Positions 33,612 to 37,554 of a stretch of DNA of 37,554 nucleotides are shown in pieces. Within the stretch, counting starts at the first letter, position 1. Each line of letters opens with the position of its first letter. A model generated the notes under the pieces. That model searched no databases and had not been told where the DNA came from. It saw nothing but the letters and a program-made list of their open reading frames with translations. The DNA lies in assembly GCA_903927605.1 (NCBI GenBank), contig CAIYNT010000326.1, positions 1 to 37,554 on the forward strand. The letters run 5' to 3'. Origin of the DNA: an uncultured Holophagaceae bacterium (GTDB lineage: Bacteria > Acidobacteriota > Holophagae > Holophagales > Holophagaceae). Made by a program: the position numbers and the translations under genes.

Positions 33612-34682
33612 CTATTGCATAACTTCTTGGAGGCCGAGCAGCAACTGGTCTATATCGGCATCGATGAGATGACCCATGTGTGCGACGCGAAACACAAGGT
33701 CCCGCAGTACGCCACCGTTGGGTGCGACCACACACCCGTGCCTTCTCTCGAGTTCATCGACGATTTGTTGCGCCGATACACCGTAAGTAACTTCCAGAGC
33801 GGTCATTGCGTTGGGCATGTGGAGGGAATACGGCTTAAGAGGCAGCGTTTGGATGCCCTCCCGGAAACGCATCGCAAGGCCCCGTGCCTGCGTGATGGCG
33901 GAGTCCATTCCGTCTCGTTGCAATTGTTCAAGCCGGGCACGAAGTTGCAGGATGATCGAAACAGTTGGTGTAAACGGCGTTTGCCCCCGTAAGCCGTCCT
34001 CAAGATAGCGGTGATAATCCAGATAAAAAGAATCCGGCTGCTTCTGAACCTGGTTCAGGGCCCCTGGAGACAAGACAACCATTGCTAGGCCAGGCGGAAG
34101 TGCAAGGCCTTTGTGCGAGGAGAGCAGAAGGGCATCAATGGATTGTTTCTGCATATCGAGCCTGTCCGTAACAAACAGACTGATGGCATCGACGATATGA
34201 AGGCACTGTTTCTGCTGGCAATACCGGCCTGTCGATTCCAGGTCATAGAGATGCCCGACGCTGGTTTCATGGCCCGTGATCAGCAGTGCGTGGATATCTC
34301 CCACGCTTGCAAGAATTCCAAGCTCAGATAGTGGATCGCGATCCACAACAATCTCCTGCACCGGTACCCGATGGACGTGGCAAATATCGACAAAGCGTTT
34401 ACCAAAGGACCCACCATTCACAATCGCGCTAGGTTTCTGTGGTGATAGAAGATTGACGACGACGCTTTCCATCGCCAGAGAACCGGAGCCAGCGAGAAAA
34501 ATGACCCGGCTACCCCGGGGGGCACAAGCAAGATCCAGGAGACGAGACTCGCACTCCTTGAGGACCGCCGAGAATTCCGTGTTGCGGAAATACGGCACCT
34601 GCTGAGCACCCAAGGCAAGAATTTCCGGGCTCATTTGAACCGGCCCAGGGGTAAAAATGCGGCGATTTCTCATTTTATTCAT
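33612..34682 (-). CDS. Class V aminotransferase (alanine-glyoxylate / 2-aminoethylphosphonate type)
   Basis: A 356-residue PLP enzyme of fold type I. TPGPVQMSPEIL near residue 11 is the family N-terminus, GSGSLAMESVV binds the PLP phosphate, HIVDAIS holds the aspartate and SSHKGLALPPG contains the PLP lysine. Relatives are alanine-glyoxylate, serine-pyruvate and 2-aminoethylphosphonate-pyruvate aminotransferases. Beside a CDP-alcohol cytidylyltransferase and a glycerophosphotransferase, a role in making an amino-alcohol or aldehyde precursor of a phospho-substituent is plausible. Its start overlaps the upstream gene as ATGA. Confidence 0.87.
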   Translation of the reverse strand: MNKMRNRRIFTPGPVQMSPEILALGAQQVPYFRNTEFSAVLKECESRLLDLACAPRGSRVIFLAGSGSLAMESVVVNLLSPQKPSAIVNGGSFGKRFVDICHVHRVPVQEIVVDRDPLSELGILASVGDIHALLITGHETSVGHLYDLESTGRYCQQKQCLHIVDAISLFVTDRLDMQKQSIDALLLSSHKGLALPPGLAMVVLSPGALNQVQKQPDSFYLDYHRYLEDGLRGQTPFTPTVSIILQLRARLEQLQRDGMDSAITQARGLAMRFREGIQTLPLKPYSLHMPNAMTALEVTYGVSAQQIVDELERRHGCVVAPNGGVLRDLVFRVAHMGHLIDADIDQLLLGLQEVMQ

Positions 34683-35881
34683 TGGGTAAGATCAATCAGT
34701 TCGGGGCGCCTTGAGCACCGCTCTTCAACGACACTCGCAAGGAATTGGTTGATCTGGGCGGAGGCACCTTCCTGGGTGGTCGAATAGTCGGATGCAGTAC
34801 CCTTTCCTACGAAATCTCCGGCCAGTGCCCTTCGAATGGATTCGAGGAGATCTGCCGGTTCAACAATGCCTGCGACTCTTTCCTGATGCAGCTCCGCGAA
34901 GAGGTACCCCTCGCGCAGGTGAGCCCTCTCAGGCGATTGAAGAATCAGGATCGGCTTTCCGGTCAGGTGGAAATCATCCATAAGGGAAGAATAGTCGGAG
35001 ATCATTAAATCGAACATCCTGAGGGATGGGTATATATCAGCCACGGCTGGGATTACATATACTCCGTCAGTGATTGAAGTGAATGCCCGAGCAATTTTGG
35101 CTTCAAACGGATGTGGCTTGATGAAGGTCGTGACCCCGAGAACTACATGTATTTCGCGAAAAAGCGCCAGAAGCCATTCCTCAAGCCAAACAGGCTGACC
35201 TATTTTAGAGAAGGTGGGGCAGAAAAGGACCCGGGGACCAGAAGATACGGCAGACAGATCACATTCAGGCATTGCACCCAATTGCTCTAGAACCGTGGGA
35301 TGGCGGAATAGGACTTCGTTCCGTGGATAGCCAGCACGAATAAGATGAGGTGCTCCGAAGGCGGCCGAGAAATGCTGATCATGCTGGGCCGACGGCGAAA
35401 GCACCGCGTCCACTTCCGCAGCCCCGTACAACTGGTAGGCTAGGCCGCGATCTGATAGAGAGGCCTGATCTGTTAGTTGCAGATCGAGATTGTTCGCGAA
35501 TAAACCATGCCATAGCTGTACTTTGAAGGCCCCGGCAACCGCAGCGCGAACCCGTGTATCCAACATTGCTTCATTCGGATTCACACAGTACACGACTACT
35601 GCGGCCTTGACCAGCACCTGTAATGCCATGTCCATCTGTCCAGTCAATGGTAAAACCGGAAGACCGAAAGACCCGAGAAGGTTAATGATGGGTTGATTGG
35701 TCGTCGCCCAGAAGGGGCTCATGCCATAGGCGTTTGCACAAGCGTCCAAATAAAGATATTTCGAGTTGTCCGAAAAACTGTTAGGCCGTCCAAAGTAAAT
35801 AACAATTGGACTCTTTTCCTTGCGCAGACTGATGCGCTCAAGATGTAGCTCCAAATTATCCGCATAGTAATTGGCAGTCAC
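34679..35881 (-). CDS. CDP-glycerol glycerophosphotransferase family protein (TagB/TagF-like)
   Basis: A 400-residue GT-B-like phosphotransferase. It has VQLWHG, the AGYPRNEVL motif, FCPTFS, FIKPHPFE and ISDYSSLMDDF, all typical of the family that moves glycerol phosphate (or similar units) from a CDP carrier to a glycan. In Gram-negative bacteria such proteins add phospho-substituents to capsules and O-antigens. The start is GTG at 35881, overlapping the methyltransferase stop as GTGA, and the stop overlaps the aminotransferase start. The TagD-like gene downstream would make its CDP-activated donor. This block is AT-richer than the flagellar genes. Confidence 0.88.
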   Translation of the reverse strand: MTANYYADNLELHLERISLRKEKSPIVIYFGRPNSFSDNSKYLYLDACANAYGMSPFWATTNQPIINLLGSFGLPVLPLTGQMDMALQVLVKAAVVVYCVNPNEAMLDTRVRAAVAGAFKVQLWHGLFANNLDLQLTDQASLSDRGLAYQLYGAAEVDAVLSPSAQHDQHFSAAFGAPHLIRAGYPRNEVLFRHPTVLEQLGAMPECDLSAVSSGPRVLFCPTFSKIGQPVWLEEWLLALFREIHVVLGVTTFIKPHPFEAKIARAFTSITDGVYVIPAVADIYPSLRMFDLMISDYSSLMDDFHLTGKPILILQSPERAHLREGYLFAELHQERVAGIVEPADLLESIRRALAGDFVGKGTASDYSTTQEGASAQINQFLASVVEERCSRRPELIDLTQ

Positions 35882-36651
35882 GGGTGTTCCTGTACTCTAT
35901 TTTCAAAATGGCCCTCATGGCCTCTGGTTGCAATGAGGTTGAACCTGAACCTTGCAGGTTCGTAGGTTGCCACCCGATGGTCGAAAAAGCGGATAGCATC
36001 GAAACCTGTCCTATGAAGACAGTCAACAATTTTATTCCTATCGAAAAACAAATGGGACAAGCCTCTGTATCTCAACTCATACTCTTCAGGATTTGCAAAC
36101 ATTTTACGCCGCTCATTAAGATAGGCGCCTTCATGCCTCTTGTCGTTCATGTCCATCAGACATAGAAAGCCCCCAGGCTTTAACTTTCGGTAGGCTTCTC
36201 GAAGTACGGTCTCTACATAGGCAAGATTAGGAAAATAAAAGAAGACTCCGTGCGAGAAAATACAGTCAAATGTGCTGTTCTCGAAAGGAATGTTGGCCGC
36301 CTCGGCTATGGCGAAAGTTCCCTGTGGTAAATGTTTCATTGCAGCCTCGATCAGCGCGGGGCTGTAATCCAGACCACTAACGGTACAGCTCTTCAGTTGA
36401 TGAAGGGCATAGAGAAACGCACCCGATCCGCATCCAATCTCTAAAACCCTACTTTCGCGCGAAACGTTGGCCCTCTCGGCTGCGTCCTCGACCATCAAAA
36501 GCCAATCACTGACCGTGTAGAAGCTAAAGCCGGAGTCAAACCCATCTGCCTTAATCAAGGACGATAAAAGGTCCGAGTCAGTTTCGTCCGGAGACTTGCT
36601 TGCCCAGATCGTCTGCCAGTCATTGTTGATAGTCTTCTTGCTGTGCGTCAT
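35878..36651 (-). CDS. Class I SAM-dependent methyltransferase
   Basis: About 257 residues. VLEIGCGSGAFLYAL is the SAM-binding motif I, followed by GLDYSPALIEAA (motif II acidic region), FDCIFSHGVFFYF and LKPGGFLCLMD. It is of the Methyltransf_11/25 type found in many glycan clusters, so O- or N-methylation of the unit made by the neighbouring genes is the natural guess. The start is uncertain: ATG at 36651 is preferred because similarity to the family begins soon after, but the frame is open to 36705. It is the first gene of the four-gene - strand unit. Confidence 0.82.
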   Translation of the reverse strand: MTHSKKTINNDWQTIWASKSPDETDSDLLSSLIKADGFDSGFSFYTVSDWLLMVEDAAERANVSRESRVLEIGCGSGAFLYALHQLKSCTVSGLDYSPALIEAAMKHLPQGTFAIAEAANIPFENSTFDCIFSHGVFFYFPNLAYVETVLREAYRKLKPGGFLCLMDMNDKRHEGAYLNERRKMFANPEEYELRYRGLSHLFFDRNKIVDCLHRTGFDAIRFFDHRVATYEPARFRFNLIATRGHEGHFENRVQEHP

Positions 36652-36882
36652 GTTTCGGAGTGCTCCAATAATTGCGCGAACATGGTTGGAACCTCCCCCC
36701 ATCATTCAGTTGATGGAGTTGGCCCCATGTGGAATTTTTAAGGGCAACGCCCCATCATGTCCTGGGCCAGAAAGGGAGACCAGGGAAATGTGGCTCTGGA
36801 GGTCACAGCTCAACCAGGATTTCCCATTGAGGAGTCTGTCCCAGGGGACCGCCTCGATTAACATACAGCCCATAACCACGAC

Positions 36883-37554
36883 CTACTCCCGCCCAAAGAT
36901 CCCCCGCAGCTTGACCATGAGGCTGGGCTGTCCCTCCTTGGGCGGCTGGAGCGCGGGCGGCGGGACGTCCTGGGCCCAGCCTGCGGGGACGGCCACCGAG
37001 GGGTCCAACTCCAGGGCCCGGCGGAAGCAGCCCTGGGCGTTCGCCTTGAAGCCCTTGCGGTGGTAGAGCTCACCCATGAGGGCCCAGGGCTCGGCCGCCC
37101 GCGTATTGAGCCTGGAGGCCGTCTGCAGGGCTTCGATGGCGCGGGTGGACCAGGCGGGATTGCCGACCCGAAGGCGCCCCAGCAGCAGCCAGGCCTCGTA
37201 GGCTCCGGCCGAATCGCCATCCAGCTTGATGGCCTGCTCGAGGGCGCGGATCGCTTCGCTGGTGCGGTCCTGCACCAGGTAGGACTTGGCCTTGACGAGC
37301 AGGTAGCGTGCCCGCTCCAAGGCGGAGGGCTCCCCATCCTCCCGGGGGATGGGCGGCAGGGCCGTGGGTGTGGGCGCCGGGTAGCTCAGTTCCAGGGCAT
37401 CTTCCGGAAAGGGGGTGGCCAGCGGAGGGATCAGATCCTCCTGAACCAGGAGAATCGGCTCGAATTCCGGCTCAGGATCAGGCTCCGCCTCTGGCGTGGG
37501 TTCGAGCTCGATCTCCAGCACGGGTTCCGGCATTCGGGGCGGTGGCGCCGGGTC
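36883..37554 (-). CDS. TPR protein, partial (5-prime end outside window)
   Basis: The frame is open through the window edge, so the ATG at 37533 is probably internal. The visible part has a proline/glutamate-rich disordered stretch, then two to three TPRs (AIRALEQAIKLDGDSAGAYE, then NTRAAEPWALMGELYHRKGF), then a short tail ending LMVKLRGIFGRE. It does not have the GT9-like half of the other TPR genes. It may be a scaffold protein; function unknown. The 231 bases between it and the methyltransferase gene show nothing recognisable. Confidence 0.75.
   Translation of the reverse strand, partial: DPAPPPRMPEPVLEIELEPTPEAEPDPEPEFEPILLVQEDLIPPLATPFPEDALELSYPAPTPTALPPIPREDGEPSALERARYLLVKAKSYLVQDRTSEAIRALEQAIKLDGDSAGAYEAWLLLGRLRVGNPAWSTRAIEALQTASRLNTRAAEPWALMGELYHRKGFKANAQGCFRRALELDPSVAVPAGWAQDVPPPALQPPKEGQPSLMVKLRGIFGRE

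Overview
The window is a GC-rich bacterial chromosome segment built around a flagellar filament locus and a large glycan-biosynthesis island. Several blocks are visibly AT-richer than the rest (about 8.25-15.3 kb, 20.3-21.4 kb and 33.1-36.7 kb), which suggests piecewise horizontal acquisition. No rRNA, tRNA, CRISPR array or insertion sequence was seen. The gene content (FliS/FliD/FlaG/short flagellin beside TPR-glycosyltransferases, plus CDP-dideoxysugar genes) and codon use suggest a motile Gram-negative bacterium. Acidobacteriota (Holophagae, Geothrix-like) is my best guess from general resemblance, but the window has no marker gene that proves it.

Layout. (1) 0.27-4.4 kb, + strand: a tightly overlapped operon rfbF-rfbG-rfbH plus an SDR-type epimerase/reductase, making a CDP-3,6-dideoxyhexose. 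(2) 4.4-15.3 kb, + strand: four radical SAM enzymes interleaved with a double-domain GT2, an SDR, two FkbM-type methyltransferases and a decayed GT2::SDR pseudogene. Four consecutive genes here (SDR, radical SAM, FkbM, FkbM) each carry a similar-looking non-catalytic Rossmann-like (PglD-N-like) domain. (3) 15.3-21.8 kb: a Nudix hydrolase (+), a ThDP enzyme and a NeuB-SAF-cupin fusion (- strand operon), a divergent KdsC-like HAD phosphatase, and a GT2+GT9-like fusion resembling abequosyltransferase at its N-terminus. (4) 21.9-28.9 kb: five paralogous TPR + GT9-like proteins, four on - and one inverted. (5) 29.0-32.7 kb, - strand: flagellin, flaG, fliD, fliS and a FliT-like small gene. (6) 33.1-36.7 kb, - strand: a TagD-like cytidylyltransferase, class V aminotransferase, TagB/TagF-like glycerophosphotransferase and SAM methyltransferase with overlapping stops and starts. 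(7) A partial TPR gene at the right edge.

How it may work together (inference): nucleotide-activated sugars (CDP-3,6-dideoxyhexose, possibly extended to a branched yersiniose-type sugar by the ThDP enzyme; a nonulosonate-type sugar from NeuB and the HAD phosphatase) and phospho-alcohol decorations would be assembled by the GT2/GT9/TagF-like transferases and tailored by radical SAM and FkbM enzymes. The TPR-GT9 proteins next to fliS are good candidates for cytoplasmic flagellin glycosyltransferases of the FlmG type. The most novel-looking part is the 5.5-15.2 kb radical SAM / GT2 / SDR / FkbM module, which exists once intact and once as a partly decayed copy.
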